Shown: positions 6,825 to 14,921, counted from the stretch's first letter. The stretch is DNA of 17,981 nucleotides from Bdellovibrionaceae bacterium UBA2351 (GCA_002344565.1 DDTZ01000106.1:30289-48269); one strand, 5' to 3'. The notes: a model not told the origin generated them from the letters alone. Translations and numbers: made by a program.

Positions 6825-8825
6825 ATGTTAGTAGCGAAGAAACATCCGAAAGAAAAAGATAGAGTTGAAGCATTAAAGGCTCTCGAGCTCTTAGATACTA
6901 TCAACGAAAAAGAATTCGATGAAATTACCTATCTTGCATCTCAGATTTGCAATACTCCAATAGCATTGTTTTCGCTTGTTGACGAAGATAGGCAATGGTT
7001 TAAGTCTAACCGTGGGTGTAATCTTAATCAAACTAGCAGAGACATCTCGTTTTGTTCGCACACTATTCTAGTTGAAGATGTATTTTGTGTATCAAATGCA
7101 AAGACGGATGGTCGATTTTTCGATAACCCTTTGGTGACGTCGGAACCAAATTTGCAATTTTACGCTGGAATTGCTATCCACGATCCAAGTACTCAATTAC
7201 CTATTGGAACACTTTGTGTAATGGACAATAAGCCCAATCAAATAAATGAGTCGCAGATTAAAGCTTTGCATGCGTTAAAAAACCAGCTCCAAAAGTTGTT
7301 ACAACTAAGAGAGCAATTAAAGTCGAGCAAGAAATTTGAAACGCAGTTGACGGTTCAAAACCAACGATTCGAATACATTTTGGAAGGTGCGGGCCTTGGA
7401 GCCTGGGATCGGTTGGTAGATACAAACGAAGTGTTCTTCGATAGGCGTTGGTGTGAAATGTTGGGGTTGAAATACGATGAAACTCCAAATTTATTGGCTA
7501 CGTGGGATAAATTAGTCCACCCAGATGATAAAGCCAAAGCTTACGGTGATATCGAAGCGTATTTGGCTGGCAAAACTCCATTATACGAAAATTTACACCG
7601 GTTAAGACATTCTTCGGGCGACTGGGTTTGGATTTTAGATCGGGGGCGTATCAGCGAGTGGCACGAAAATGGTAAACCAAAGAGATTCACGGGCACTCAT
7701 TTTGATGTAACAAATCAGGTTAAGTCGGAAAAAAATCTAGAAGAGGCACAGAAAATTGCGAAAATTGGTAGCTGGAGCTTTGATTTACGCACGAGAAATC
7801 AAATGTGGTCAGCAGAACATTTTAAAATTTTTGAAATTCAGTCACCGCAGTCACAAGAAAAATTATACGAATTGTATCGCGAGCGCATTCATCCTGAAGA
7901 TATAGCGGAACTTGATCGCTTGATTGATAGAGCAACAAAATTCGGAGAAGGATTTGTTTACAATCATCGGGTCTGGCTAGATAACGGAGCTAGAATCAAG
8001 TATGTGCAAGGTATTGGACAAGTTACCTTTGATCTAAACGGCGTCCCACTACTAGTAGCAGGGACTTGCCAAGATATAACTCACCAAGTGCAAATAGAAA
8101 ACGAGTTGGAAATTAAACGAGCGGAAGCAATTCAGACCTCAAAAATGGCCATTTTAGGTGAAATGGCAGCGGGAGTAGCGCATGAAATTAATAATCCACT
8201 CGCGATTATTAAGGGAAACATTTTGCTATTTAAAACTCAGCAACTAGATAAAGACAAACTTGAAAAACGAATTGATACAGTTAACTCATGTGTCGACCGT
8301 ATTGCAAAGATAGTGAAAGGGCTAAGTCAATTTTCTAGATCGTCCGAGTTAGGTACTCGGGAAAACTGCCCGTTATCCAAGATTATCCAAGATTCCGTTT
8401 TTCTATCAGAAGTTAATACGAAACGGCACGGTGTCGAGCTAAGAGTTCAGGATCCTGGAGACCTGGAAATTAACTGCAATGAAATTGAAATTGAACAGGT
8501 AGTAGTTAACTTAATTAAAAACGCCGTTGATGCTGTAAAAGATTTAGACCAAAAATGGGTAAGTATAGTTGCTGGTCGTGAAAATGGAGTCGTTTTTTTA
8601 AAAGTCATAGACTCGGGAAAAGGAATATCTCCTGAGGTTGAAAGTAAAATATTTCAACCTTTTTTCACAACTAAAATGGTTGGAGAAGGAACTGGTCTTG
8701 GTCTTTCTATCAGTAAAGGAATTCTAGACAGTCACAATGCCACAATTCAAATAAACAAAAATATTGAAAATACATGTTTTGAAATTAGATTCCCGCAAAA
8801 TTTAGCACGAGATGTTGCCGCCTAA
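6825..8825 (+). CDS. Soluble GAF-PAS-PAS sensor histidine kinase
   Basis: I start this gene at the ATG at 6825, preceded by AGAGG with 7-nt spacing. An in-frame TTG at 6762 would add 21 residues. The product has 666 residues and no membrane segment, so it is cytoplasmic. An N-terminal GAF domain (about 15-160, with IALFSLVDEDRQWFKSNRG and FYAGIAIHDP) is followed by PAS 1 (about 182-300) and PAS 2 (about 305-425, IAKIGSWSFD to ITHQV). The HisKA domain has GEMAAGVAHEINNPLAIIKG with phospho-acceptor His453. The ATPase domain shows the N box (VVVNLIKNAVDAV), G1 (VIDSGKGIS), F box (FQPFFTTK) and G2 (GEGTGLGLSISKG). It is complete and should be active. Two receiver-only genes follow at once, the likely phosphorylation targets. 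What the GAF and PAS pockets sense is unknown. Confidence 0.95.
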   Translation: MLVAKKHPKEKDRVEALKALELLDTINEKEFDEITYLASQICNTPIALFSLVDEDRQWFKSNRGCNLNQTSRDISFCSHTILVEDVFCVSNAKTDGRFFDNPLVTSEPNLQFYAGIAIHDPSTQLPIGTLCVMDNKPNQINESQIKALHALKNQLQKLLQLREQLKSSKKFETQLTVQNQRFEYILEGAGLGAWDRLVDTNEVFFDRRWCEMLGLKYDETPNLLATWDKLVHPDDKAKAYGDIEAYLAGKTPLYENLHRLRHSSGDWVWILDRGRISEWHENGKPKRFTGTHFDVTNQVKSEKNLEEAQKIAKIGSWSFDLRTRNQMWSAEHFKIFEIQSPQSQEKLYELYRERIHPEDIAELDRLIDRATKFGEGFVYNHRVWLDNGARIKYVQGIGQVTFDLNGVPLLVAGTCQDITHQVQIENELEIKRAEAIQTSKMAILGEMAAGVAHEINNPLAIIKGNILLFKTQQLDKDKLEKRIDTVNSCVDRIAKIVKGLSQFSRSSELGTRENCPLSKIIQDSVFLSEVNTKRHGVELRVQDPGDLEINCNEIEIEQVVVNLIKNAVDAVKDLDQKWVSIVAGRENGVVFLKVIDSGKGISPEVESKIFQPFFTTKMVGEGTGLGLSISKGILDSHNATIQINKNIENTCFEIRFPQNLARDVAA

Positions 8826-8851
8826 AAAAACTACAAAGAAAGGATTCAAAA

Positions 8852-9343
8852 ATGAAACGTCAAAAAAGTATTCTCGTTTTAGATGACGAACCAGAAATTG
8901 GAGAGGTGATTTTAGATATTTTAACTCCAGTGTATCAAGAGGTGGTTTTTTGCTCGGCCCCAAGTAAGGCGAAAGAAATTGTATCTGAACGGTCCTTTTC
9001 AATGATCTTAACGGATGTTCAAATGCCCGAGCTCCGAGGGCAAGATTTTGTGAAATTTGTGCGTTCGATAGGCAGAATTGATCCGATAATTTTTATTACG
9101 GGAAACGCGACTAAGGATTTTTTGCTATCGGCCGTTCGCCTAGGAGCCAGCGACGTTATCGAAAAGCCCTTTGAAATAAATGAATTGCTGCAAACCATTG
9201 AAAGGGCGTTTGAGTTAGAAAAAAGACGGTATCAGCTTTATGAGACTATTTTTACAAAAGAAGATGCTGAAAATTCGATCGGTGGGCAAAAGAAAATGAT
9301 AGGTCTATTGCAAGCTGTAAGGGATAAAAAGTCAGGCAGCTAA
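8852..9343 (+). CDS. Single-domain response regulator (receiver with short C-terminal helix)
   Basis: 163 residues; the ATG follows AAAGGA. It starts 26 bp after the GAF-PAS kinase stop, so both are probably on one transcript. The receiver is complete: Asp11-Asp12, phospho-acceptor Asp55 in ILTDVQMPEL, Thr83 in IFITGN and Lys105 in IEKPFE. After about residue 122 there is only a charged helical extension (IERAFELEKRRYQLYETIF and on), with no DNA-binding or enzymatic output domain. It should act by protein contact, like CheY, or as a phosphate sink or relay. It is paralogous to the next gene; the alpha5 region and the following helix are alike in both. Confidence 0.93.
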   Translation: MKRQKSILVLDDEPEIGEVILDILTPVYQEVVFCSAPSKAKEIVSERSFSMILTDVQMPELRGQDFVKFVRSIGRIDPIIFITGNATKDFLLSAVRLGASDVIEKPFEINELLQTIERAFELEKRRYQLYETIFTKEDAENSIGGQKKMIGLLQAVRDKKSGS

Positions 9344-9386
9344 ATTTTAATTAGCCGTGTGATGCAAAATAAAATGTGAGGTGTCG

Positions 9387-9824
9387 GTGGAAAATAAACG
9401 AGTTCTAGTTGTAGATGACGAGCCTTTTATGCGGACTTTGCTGATTGATTTGATCAGTGACCTAGATGTTCAAAGTGATGAAGCCGAAGACGGTAAGGTC
9501 GCTTTAGAGCGTCTCCAGCAGAACGAGTATCATCTAGTTATCAGCGATATTCGAATGCCACATTTAGGTGGCATAGATCTTTTTGAAAATGCACTCAAAT
9601 TGAACATTTTGTCGCCGTTTATTTTTCTTACGGGATATAATGACGATTTGATGATCTTAAGAGCCCTAAAACTTGGGGCGGTAGATTTTATTGGAAAGCC
9701 GTTCCTGCCTGTTGAGCTCAGCAATGTAATTTCTCGGACTTTGGAGCTAGGACAAAGGCGAATAGAAATAGCGGATGAGATACGACGGAATAGTCCCCAT
9801 CTCTTGCCTAAAAAGAGGACGTAA
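9387..9824 (+). CDS. Second single-domain response regulator
   Basis: 145 residues from a GTG start at 9387, chosen because GAGG (9378-9381) lies 5 nt upstream. An in-frame GTG at 9381 is possible but would itself overlap that site. Receiver residues are intact: Asp10-Asp11, phospho-acceptor Asp54 in VISDIRMPHLGG, Thr82 in FLTGYND and Lys104 in IGKPF. A short basic tail ends the protein, with no output domain. It lies 43 bp after the previous receiver gene and looks like a diverged duplicate of it (LGAVDFIGKPF against LGASDVIEKPF, then ISRTLELGQRR against IERAFELEKRR). Together with the kinase this gives one sensor with two candidate receivers, allowing branched signalling or a phosphate sink (inference). 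Confidence 0.93.
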   Translation: MENKRVLVVDDEPFMRTLLIDLISDLDVQSDEAEDGKVALERLQQNEYHLVISDIRMPHLGGIDLFENALKLNILSPFIFLTGYNDDLMILRALKLGAVDFIGKPFLPVELSNVISRTLELGQRRIEIADEIRRNSPHLLPKKRT

Positions 9825-10094
9825 TTATTCTCCGAAAACTTTAAGTTTTTTCTGTAGATCTTTTAGAAGTGATTTGATTTCTTGCAGTTGCTCTTGGTCC
9901 CGGCTCATTTTGCCGTCATACTTTTGAGTTAGGTCATTCCAGTAACAAAGGGCCGAGTGGACGTCGCTGTTCAACTCTAACCAGCGTTCTTTAAATCTCT
10001 GATCTTTCGCGGGAGGGGCTATCGGCGCGGGTTTGTCGGCCGTTTTACGCCCTTTAGGCTTTGGATTTTGAGTATTTTTGTCTTTAATCGTCAT
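9825..10094 (-). CDS. Small charged hypothetical protein
   Basis: 89 residues, family not recognised. The N-terminal third is Lys/Pro/Ala-rich and probably disordered (about 1-30). The rest looks helical, with FKERWLELNSDVHSALCYW and a Lys/Leu/Gln-rich coiled-coil-like C-terminus (QEQLQEIKSLLKDLQKKLK). There is no signal peptide or membrane segment. GGA lies 5 nt before the ATG, a weak ribosome binding site. The stop codon directly abuts the stop of the convergent receiver gene, and no other gene occupies the stretch. The amino-acid composition looks like real protein and the gene fills the gap neatly, but no family supports it. Confidence 0.6.
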   Translation of the reverse strand: MTIKDKNTQNPKPKGRKTADKPAPIAPPAKDQRFKERWLELNSDVHSALCYWNDLTQKYDGKMSRDQEQLQEIKSLLKDLQKKLKVFGE

Positions 10095-10158
10095 CTGTTC
10101 CAGTTCTTCAATTCAATTCGTGTGAGTAAGGACGACAGTGCACCAAATAAAAGTTTTT

Positions 10159-10193
10159 TTGACAAGAAAATATTTGAAAAAAAATTTGATAAC
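10159..10193 (+). promoter_or_regulatory. Possible ettA promoter
   Basis: A perfect -35 hexamer TTGACA is at 10159-10164. The best -10 candidates, TTTGAT (10185-10190) and GATAAC (10188-10193), are poorly spaced, so this is tentative. The surrounding sequence is very A/T-rich. Confidence 0.25.
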
Positions 10194-10243
10194 CCCTTGA
10201 AAAAGAACTACTTTGAGGGACTATTCTTTATAAAGGAAGTCGC

Positions 10244-11917
10244 ATGTCCCAAGAAATTATTTACACAATGAAAGGGGTTTCGAAAGTATATCCCCCTAAT
10301 CGCTATGTGCTTAAAAACATATACTTGTCCTATTTTTACGGCGCCAAAATTGGCGTTCTTGGTTTGAATGGTTCAGGTAAGTCATCTTTGCTCAGAATTA
10401 TGGCTGGTGAAGATAAAGAATTTTTAGGCGAGGCCTTTCCTGCAAAACAAATGCGTGTCGGTTATTTGAAACAGGAGCCTGAATTAGACGAAAACGCGAC
10501 AGTAAAAGAAAATATTTTTTCTGGCATGGGTGAATTGCCTAAATTGATGAAAGAATACAACGCGATTTCTGAAAAGTTTAATGATCCAGAGTTAGATCCG
10601 GACGTGATGAACGATCTGATTGAAAAACAGGGTGCTCTACAAGAAAAAATCGAAGCGCTAGGTGGTTGGGAAGTCGATCAAAAAATCGAATACGCAATGG
10701 ATGCCTTACGTTGTCCAGATGGTGATGCGATCGTGAAGCCGCTTTCTGGTGGTGAAAAACGTCGAGTGGCTTTATGCCGTTTATTATTAAGTGAACCTGA
10801 CATTTTATTATTGGATGAACCGACGAATCACTTGGATGCAGAGAGCGTGGCTTGGCTTGAGCAGTACTTGCACAAGTTCCCTGGAACCGTCATTGCGGTC
10901 ACGCATGATCGTTACTTCTTGGATAATGTAGCCGGCTGGATTTTGGAGCTAGATCGTGGTGAAGGGATCCCGTTTAAAGGAAACTATACGTCTTGGTTAG
11001 AACAAAAAGATGCGCGCTTGTCGCAAGAACAAAAAGAAAACACTCGTCGTAACAAAACACTCGAACGCGAGCTAGAATGGGTTCGTATGAACCCAAAAGC
11101 ACGTCAATCAAAATCAAAAGCACGTGTTTCTGCCTACGAAAGCATGTTAAAAGAAGCCTCTCCAGAGAAAATAGCAGAAATGCAAATCTACATTCCACCG
11201 GGACCTCGTTTGGGTGATATTGTTATCGAAGCGAAGGACATTGTTAAAGGTTACGGTAAAAAATTGCTATTTGATCATGTAAACTTCACGATTCCTCGTG
11301 GCGCGATCGTGGGTGTAATTGGTCCGAACGGTGTCGGTAAATCAACATTGTTTAAAATGATTGTTGGTAAGGAACAGGTGGATAGCGGGTCGTTCAAGGT
11401 CGGCGAAACAGTGAAAATGGCCTACGTAGATCAGACGCGTGAAACGTTAGATCCAAACAAGTCTGTATTCCAGGAAATCTCCGAGGGTAGTGACACAATC
11501 AAATTAGGTATTCGCGAAATCAATTCTCGCCAGTATTTGTCTTGGTTCAACTTCTCAGGCGGCGATCAAGAGAAAAAAGTCGGCACCTTGTCGGGTGGTG
11601 AACGAAACCGTGTGAATATGGCGAAGATTTTAAAGCAAGGTGCGAACTTGTTGCTTCTGGATGAGCCCACGAATGATTTAGACGTAAACACTATGCGTGC
11701 CCTTGAGGAAGCGTTGTTAGAATTCGGTGGTTCCGCGATTGTGATTTCCCATGATCGTTGGTTCTTGGATAGAATTTGTACACACATCATGGCATTCGAA
11801 GGTGATTCAAAAGTTGAATTCTTTGCTGGTAATTTCACTGAGTACGAGGAAGACCGCAAAAAACGTTTCGGTGATCAAGCGCCTAAACGTATCAGATTCC
11901 GCGATATTTTATCTTAG
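10244..11917 (+). CDS. ettA: Energy-dependent translational throttle protein EttA (ABC-F ATPase)
   Basis: 557 residues, matching the length of E. coli EttA (555) and similar throughout. ABC-F proteins bind the ribosomal E site and gate the move from initiation to elongation according to ATP/ADP. Domain 1: Walker A GLNGSGKS (40-47), signature LSGGEKRR, Walker B LLLDEPTNHLDAESVAWLE, switch THDRYFLDN. The linker holds the P-site tRNA interaction motif region (YTSWLEQKDARLSQEQ, then ELEWVRMNPKARQSKSKAR). Domain 2: GPNGVGKST, LSGGERNRVNMAK, LLLDEPTNDLD and SHDRWFLDR. There are no membrane segments. The ATG has a strong AAAGGAAG upstream. The gene appears to be a single transcription unit with its own terminator. 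Assignment to EttA rather than Uup or another ABC-F rests on the near-identical GPRLGD and YTMKGVSKVYPPNR-type segments. Confidence 0.97.
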   Translation: MSQEIIYTMKGVSKVYPPNRYVLKNIYLSYFYGAKIGVLGLNGSGKSSLLRIMAGEDKEFLGEAFPAKQMRVGYLKQEPELDENATVKENIFSGMGELPKLMKEYNAISEKFNDPELDPDVMNDLIEKQGALQEKIEALGGWEVDQKIEYAMDALRCPDGDAIVKPLSGGEKRRVALCRLLLSEPDILLLDEPTNHLDAESVAWLEQYLHKFPGTVIAVTHDRYFLDNVAGWILELDRGEGIPFKGNYTSWLEQKDARLSQEQKENTRRNKTLERELEWVRMNPKARQSKSKARVSAYESMLKEASPEKIAEMQIYIPPGPRLGDIVIEAKDIVKGYGKKLLFDHVNFTIPRGAIVGVIGPNGVGKSTLFKMIVGKEQVDSGSFKVGETVKMAYVDQTRETLDPNKSVFQEISEGSDTIKLGIREINSRQYLSWFNFSGGDQEKKVGTLSGGERNRVNMAKILKQGANLLLLDEPTNDLDVNTMRALEEALLEFGGSAIVISHDRWFLDRICTHIMAFEGDSKVEFFAGNFTEYEEDRKKRFGDQAPKRIRFRDILS

Positions 11918-11929
11918 TTAGTTTCTTTA

Positions 11930-11965
11930 CCTAGGGCGCCGGTCGAGCGCTCTGGGTTATTTCTT
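11930..11965. terminator. Hairpin terminator between convergent ettA and J-domain gene
   Basis: CCTAGGGCGC (11930-11939) pairs with GCGCTCTGGG (11947-11956) over all ten positions, with two G-T wobbles and a 7-nt loop, followed by TTATTTCTT. On the + strand this is a plausible terminator of ettA. It may also slow transcription from the other side, though no T run follows there. Confidence 0.5.
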
Positions 11966-12514
11966 AAATACGCTAGTTAGGCATTCGTAGGCTTGTTTCA
12001 ACTCTACAAAGGCGTGTGCGGATCCCGAGTGTGTATCCGGGTGTTTAACTAACGCCAGTTTTCTATACGCTTTCTTTAGCTCGTCCACGGTAAAGTCCTC
12101 AAGTAAGAACATCTTTTCATTAATGAAGAAAGTCATAGCTATAGTTTGTTTTTCATTCAGTTTATGAGGTACTCCCTTAGGTCGAGGAGGGGCTTTCGCG
12201 GGCGGTTTGGCCAATGTAGCGGTAGAATTTGCCTTCGAGTGTACCTTTTTTGCCCAATCGTTAGTATCGTTTGCGGTGTATTTCGTTGAAGGTTGAAAAC
12301 GTCGGTACGGTGTTTCACTCATTTTTGCTTTAGATACAGAAAATGAATTTGGTTTTTGTTCAAACAGGCGTTGGCGTAGTTGATTGAACTCAGGATTATC
12401 TTTTTGTGGTGTGTTTATAGAGGAAAACGCGTCTTTCGCAGAGGAATTACCAGTGTTTTTGTTAGATTTTTCGATTTTTTCTCTAAGGATTTCAGCAAAA
12501 GACCCTGTCGACAT
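11957..12514 (-). CDS. J-domain (DnaJ-like) protein with disordered N-terminus
   Basis: 185 residues. The J domain is at the C-terminus (about 136-185): LLEDFTVDELKKAYRKLALVKHPDTHSG, with the HPD tripeptide at 158-160 needed to stimulate DnaK ATPase, then AFVELKQAYECLTSVF. There is no Gly/Phe region, zinc-finger or C-terminal substrate domain, so it is not DnaJ itself. Residues 1-125 are polar, rich in Ser/Asn/Lys/Pro (KPPAKAPPRPKG), and look unstructured; they may recruit a specific client. The ATG at 12514 has only a weak AAGAG upstream. It is convergent with ettA and divergent from the SWIB gene. The client and cellular role are unknown. Confidence 0.9.
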   Translation of the reverse strand: MSTGSFAEILREKIEKSNKNTGNSSAKDAFSSINTPQKDNPEFNQLRQRLFEQKPNSFSVSKAKMSETPYRRFQPSTKYTANDTNDWAKKVHSKANSTATLAKPPAKAPPRPKGVPHKLNEKQTIAMTFFINEKMFLLEDFTVDELKKAYRKLALVKHPDTHSGSAHAFVELKQAYECLTSVFKK

Positions 12515-12725
12515 ACTCTTTTATCGGTAAGAAAATGATAAGGAATAGCCCAGAAACCACATAGAGAGCCGTTTTTTGGTCATTTTCCCTTCGATTTCAT
12601 AGAGAAAATGCAGGAATCTTTAAAAAAAAATCAAAGGTCGTGCATTTTTTTTTGGACAAACCTCTAGTTATCGTGAACACTAGGTCCATCAGTCATAAAC
12701 AACTCATTAACGAAAGGGAAATGAC

Positions 12726-13103
12726 ATGGCAAAAAAGACTACAAAAAAAGCAGCTAAAGCTACTAAAAAAGCGGCTCCTAAAAAAGCTACTAAAATGAAA
12801 GCAGCTCCAAAAGCTAAAGCTACTAAAAAAGCAGCTAAGCCAGCTAAAGCTAAAAGAAAACCAAATCCAGCTTTATTACAAAAGCTAACTCCTTCTGATG
12901 CATTAGCTGCAGTTGTTGGTGGCGCTCCACTTCCTCGTTCACAAGCTCTTAAAAAAGTTTGGGACTACATCAAAAAATACAACTTACAAGATGCAACTAA
13001 CCGTCGCAAAATCAACGCTGACGACAAATTGAAAACTCTTTTCGGTAAAGCTTCAGTTGGTATGTTAGAAATCGGTGGCATCCTAGCTAAACACCTTAAG
13101 TAA
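12726..13103 (+). CDS. SWIB-domain protein with histone H1-like Lys/Ala tail
   Basis: 125 residues. Residues 1-48 are almost only Lys, Ala, Thr and Pro in KKAAKATKK-type blocks, like histone H1 tails and expected to bind DNA through charge. Residues about 52-125 are a SWIB/MDM2 fold: LTPSDALAAVVGGAPLPRSQ, ALKKVWDYIKKYNLQDATN, then RRKINADDKLKTLFG and IGGILAKHLK. In eukaryotes SWIB belongs to SWI/SNF chromatin remodellers; bacterial copies are known mainly in Chlamydiae and some other phyla. The tail contains a 20-bp DNA direct repeat 60 bp apart (12753-12772 and 12813-12832). GAAAGGG precedes the ATG, and a strong terminator follows. Codon use is restricted (GCT, AAA), suggesting high expression. 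A nucleoid-organising role is inferred. Confidence 0.93.
   Translation: MAKKTTKKAAKATKKAAPKKATKMKAAPKAKATKKAAKPAKAKRKPNPALLQKLTPSDALAAVVGGAPLPRSQALKKVWDYIKKYNLQDATNRRKINADDKLKTLFGKASVGMLEIGGILAKHLK
12753..12832 (+). repeat. Direct repeat pair within the Lys/Ala tail
   Basis: The 20-mer GCTAAAGCTACTAAAAAAGC occurs at 12753-12772 and again at 12813-12832, in the same reading frame. It suggests that the tail grew by internal duplication and could vary in length by slippage or recombination. Confidence 0.75.
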
Positions 13104-13133
13104 TTATTAGTATTTAATAATTGTTTAGAAATG

Positions 13134-13162
13134 AGCCCGGGCGAAACCCGGGCTTTTTTTTT
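13134..13162 (+). terminator. Strong rho-independent terminator of the SWIB gene
   Basis: AGCCCGGG (13134-13141) and CCCGGGCT (13147-13154) form a perfect 8-bp GC-rich stem with a CGAAA loop, followed by nine T residues. It lies 30 bp after the stop codon. Confidence 0.95.
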
Positions 13163-13262
13163 CTCATAATAGTACAGTCTTGTTGAACATATCAAGATTT
13201 CTGGATGTCTCTTAGCGAACTTCGATTTTGGTCCGAAGATTAGAGTGAAAAGGCGGTATCCT

Positions 13263-14852
13263 ATGTCACTCAAGTTACGGTTAATTTCGGCGTTTGGTGT
13301 GCTCGTGCTGGGTATAATTATTAGCTCAGTACTGGCGGTTTTTACCGTCGATCAAGTGAGTTCTAAGTTCAACCGTCTAACTTCTGAGAGCGTGCCTAAG
13401 CTCGGGGATTTGTCGGGTTTGCGGAATCGTGGACGACAGGTTCATTCTGAAATTTTAACTATCAATTTATTGGGGACTGATAGCGAAAGCCGTAAGAAGA
13501 GCTTAGAAGGTTTGAATAAAGGTATTAATCGATACCAAGAAATTGCGAAAGAGTTTGCCGGACGAGGATTCAGTTCTGAGCAAGAGAAAAAGGTTTATGA
13601 TAGAACTGAAGCCTTGTGGGTAGACGTTGCGACGATTGCGCGTGCCTACTTGAAAAATGCCGTAGATTCGGATGGGAAATTGCATCTATTGTCCTTAGAC
13701 CAAATTAAAGATTTAAATGAAAAGGTGGCGGCTCATCAAAAAGCTCTTTTGGAACTGGATGATGTAACAGTTGAAACCGGAGAAAGGTGGACGAAGCAAG
13801 CGAATGAGACGGAAAGGCAGGCCAAGAATATCATCCTTGCTATTTCTATAGCGTTGGTTTTGTGTGGTTTTGCGATGTCCTGGATATTAGCAAAGAAAAT
13901 CACTTTGGAACTGGATCAAATCTCAAACTCTTTAATTACGAGTTCGCGTTCGGTAAAGCATCAATCGGAGCTTCTGCGTGAGTCCAGTAATCAGTTGAGT
14001 GCCGCAACGTTAGAGCAATCAGCAGCCATCACGGAAACAGTCGCTGCAACATCAGAAATCGCCTCTATGATCGCGCGTACGTCGGATAGTGCCGTCCAAA
14101 ATAGCGAGCTTGTAGAGGAAAGTTTGAATCATTCTAAAGAGGGAAAACGTGCTTTAAGTGAAATGATTTCAGCGATAGAAACCATTGAAAAGTCGAACTT
14201 AGAGATGAGTGACCAGATTCAAATGAATACAAGTGAATTGAACGAAATTTCTAAGTTAATGAATGAAATAAAACTGAAAACGGCCGCTATTAATGACATT
14301 GTGTTTCAAACGAAACTGCTTTCTTTTAATGCGAGCGTGGAAGCCACACGTGCCGGTGAAGCGGGTAAGGGTTTTGCCGTTGTGGCAGAGGAAGTGTCCA
14401 AGTTGGCAGTATCGAGTGGGCTAGCCGCTCGTGAAATTGAAAAAATTCTAAAGCAAAGCGATGACCGTGTCCTCGAAATTATTAGCCAAACAAAGTCGTC
14501 AGTGGATACATTGGTTAAAAAGGGAACCGAGAAAACTGCAGACGGGCAGCGTATTGCTAATAGGTGCGTCGGCTTGTTTGATAAGCTATCGGTGTCAGTC
14601 GATCGTATTGCCCAGCTCACTAATCAGATCTCAGTCGCAGCTAAAGAGCAAACGACGGGCATTAAAGAAATTAATATAGCTATGCAAAGGGTCGACACGT
14701 CGACAGCCGTTAACTCGAAAAGTGCCCAGGAATGCTTTCACTCGGCAGACGTCACGGCAAGCGAGGTCCATAATACCGACGAAGCTGTACGGAAGCTTCA
14801 TACGATCGTCCATGGTAATTCTGATCAAGCTAAAGGGAAGTTGGCGGCATAG
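13263..14852 (+). CDS. Methyl-accepting chemotaxis protein with helical periplasmic domain
   Basis: 529 residues from the ATG at 13263, chosen over an in-frame GTG at 13245 because AAGGCGG precedes it and the protein then opens with a typical short MSLKLR before TM1 (about 6-28). The periplasmic part (about 29-188) is all-helical and of the size of a 4HB-type ligand-binding domain. TM2 is about 189-210. No HAMP domain is recognisable after TM2. The signalling hairpin tip is at about 338-380 (AINDIVFQTKLLSFNASVEA, then TRAGEAGKGFAVVAEEV), nearly the same as in the dCache chemoreceptor at 4425. The usual VEAARAGE has Thr at the third Ala-like position. The C-terminus has no CheR-docking pentapeptide. 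It stands alone between the SWIB terminator and map. Confidence 0.95.
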   Translation: MSLKLRLISAFGVLVLGIIISSVLAVFTVDQVSSKFNRLTSESVPKLGDLSGLRNRGRQVHSEILTINLLGTDSESRKKSLEGLNKGINRYQEIAKEFAGRGFSSEQEKKVYDRTEALWVDVATIARAYLKNAVDSDGKLHLLSLDQIKDLNEKVAAHQKALLELDDVTVETGERWTKQANETERQAKNIILAISIALVLCGFAMSWILAKKITLELDQISNSLITSSRSVKHQSELLRESSNQLSAATLEQSAAITETVAATSEIASMIARTSDSAVQNSELVEESLNHSKEGKRALSEMISAIETIEKSNLEMSDQIQMNTSELNEISKLMNEIKLKTAAINDIVFQTKLLSFNASVEATRAGEAGKGFAVVAEEVSKLAVSSGLAAREIEKILKQSDDRVLEIISQTKSSVDTLVKKGTEKTADGQRIANRCVGLFDKLSVSVDRIAQLTNQISVAAKEQTTGIKEINIAMQRVDTSTAVNSKSAQECFHSADVTASEVHNTDEAVRKLHTIVHGNSDQAKGKLAA

Positions 14853-14891
14853 TTTGTATTCTATCATCTGACTTTACATTCTAAGGGGGGT

Positions 14892-14921
14892 TTGCTAGTG
14901 TCGCCTAGTAGCCAATATGAT
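14892..14921 (+). promoter_or_regulatory. Possible map promoter
   Basis: TTGCTA (14892-14897), an 18-bp spacer and TATGAT (14916-14921) form a reasonable sigma-70-type promoter. If it is used, transcription would start only about 6 nt before the map ATG and leave AAGGA (14923-14927) mostly outside the mRNA. Either the message is nearly leaderless or the real promoter lies upstream. Confidence 0.35.

Noticed and set aside
9835..9851. AAAACT-TTA-AGTTTT hairpin with a T run at the end of the second receiver operon
   Set aside because: The stem is only A/T and six pairs long, with most of it inside the opposite coding sequence; too weak to call a terminator.
10068..10271. 67-codon + strand ORF before ettA
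   Set aside because: Poly-Lys/Phe sequence from an A/T-rich promoter region, overlapping the ettA start and the opposite small gene.
12581..12610. CATTTTC ... GAAAATG inverted repeat between the J-domain and SWIB genes
   Set aside because: Seven A/T-rich base pairs with a 16-nt loop in A/T-rich sequence could easily arise by chance.
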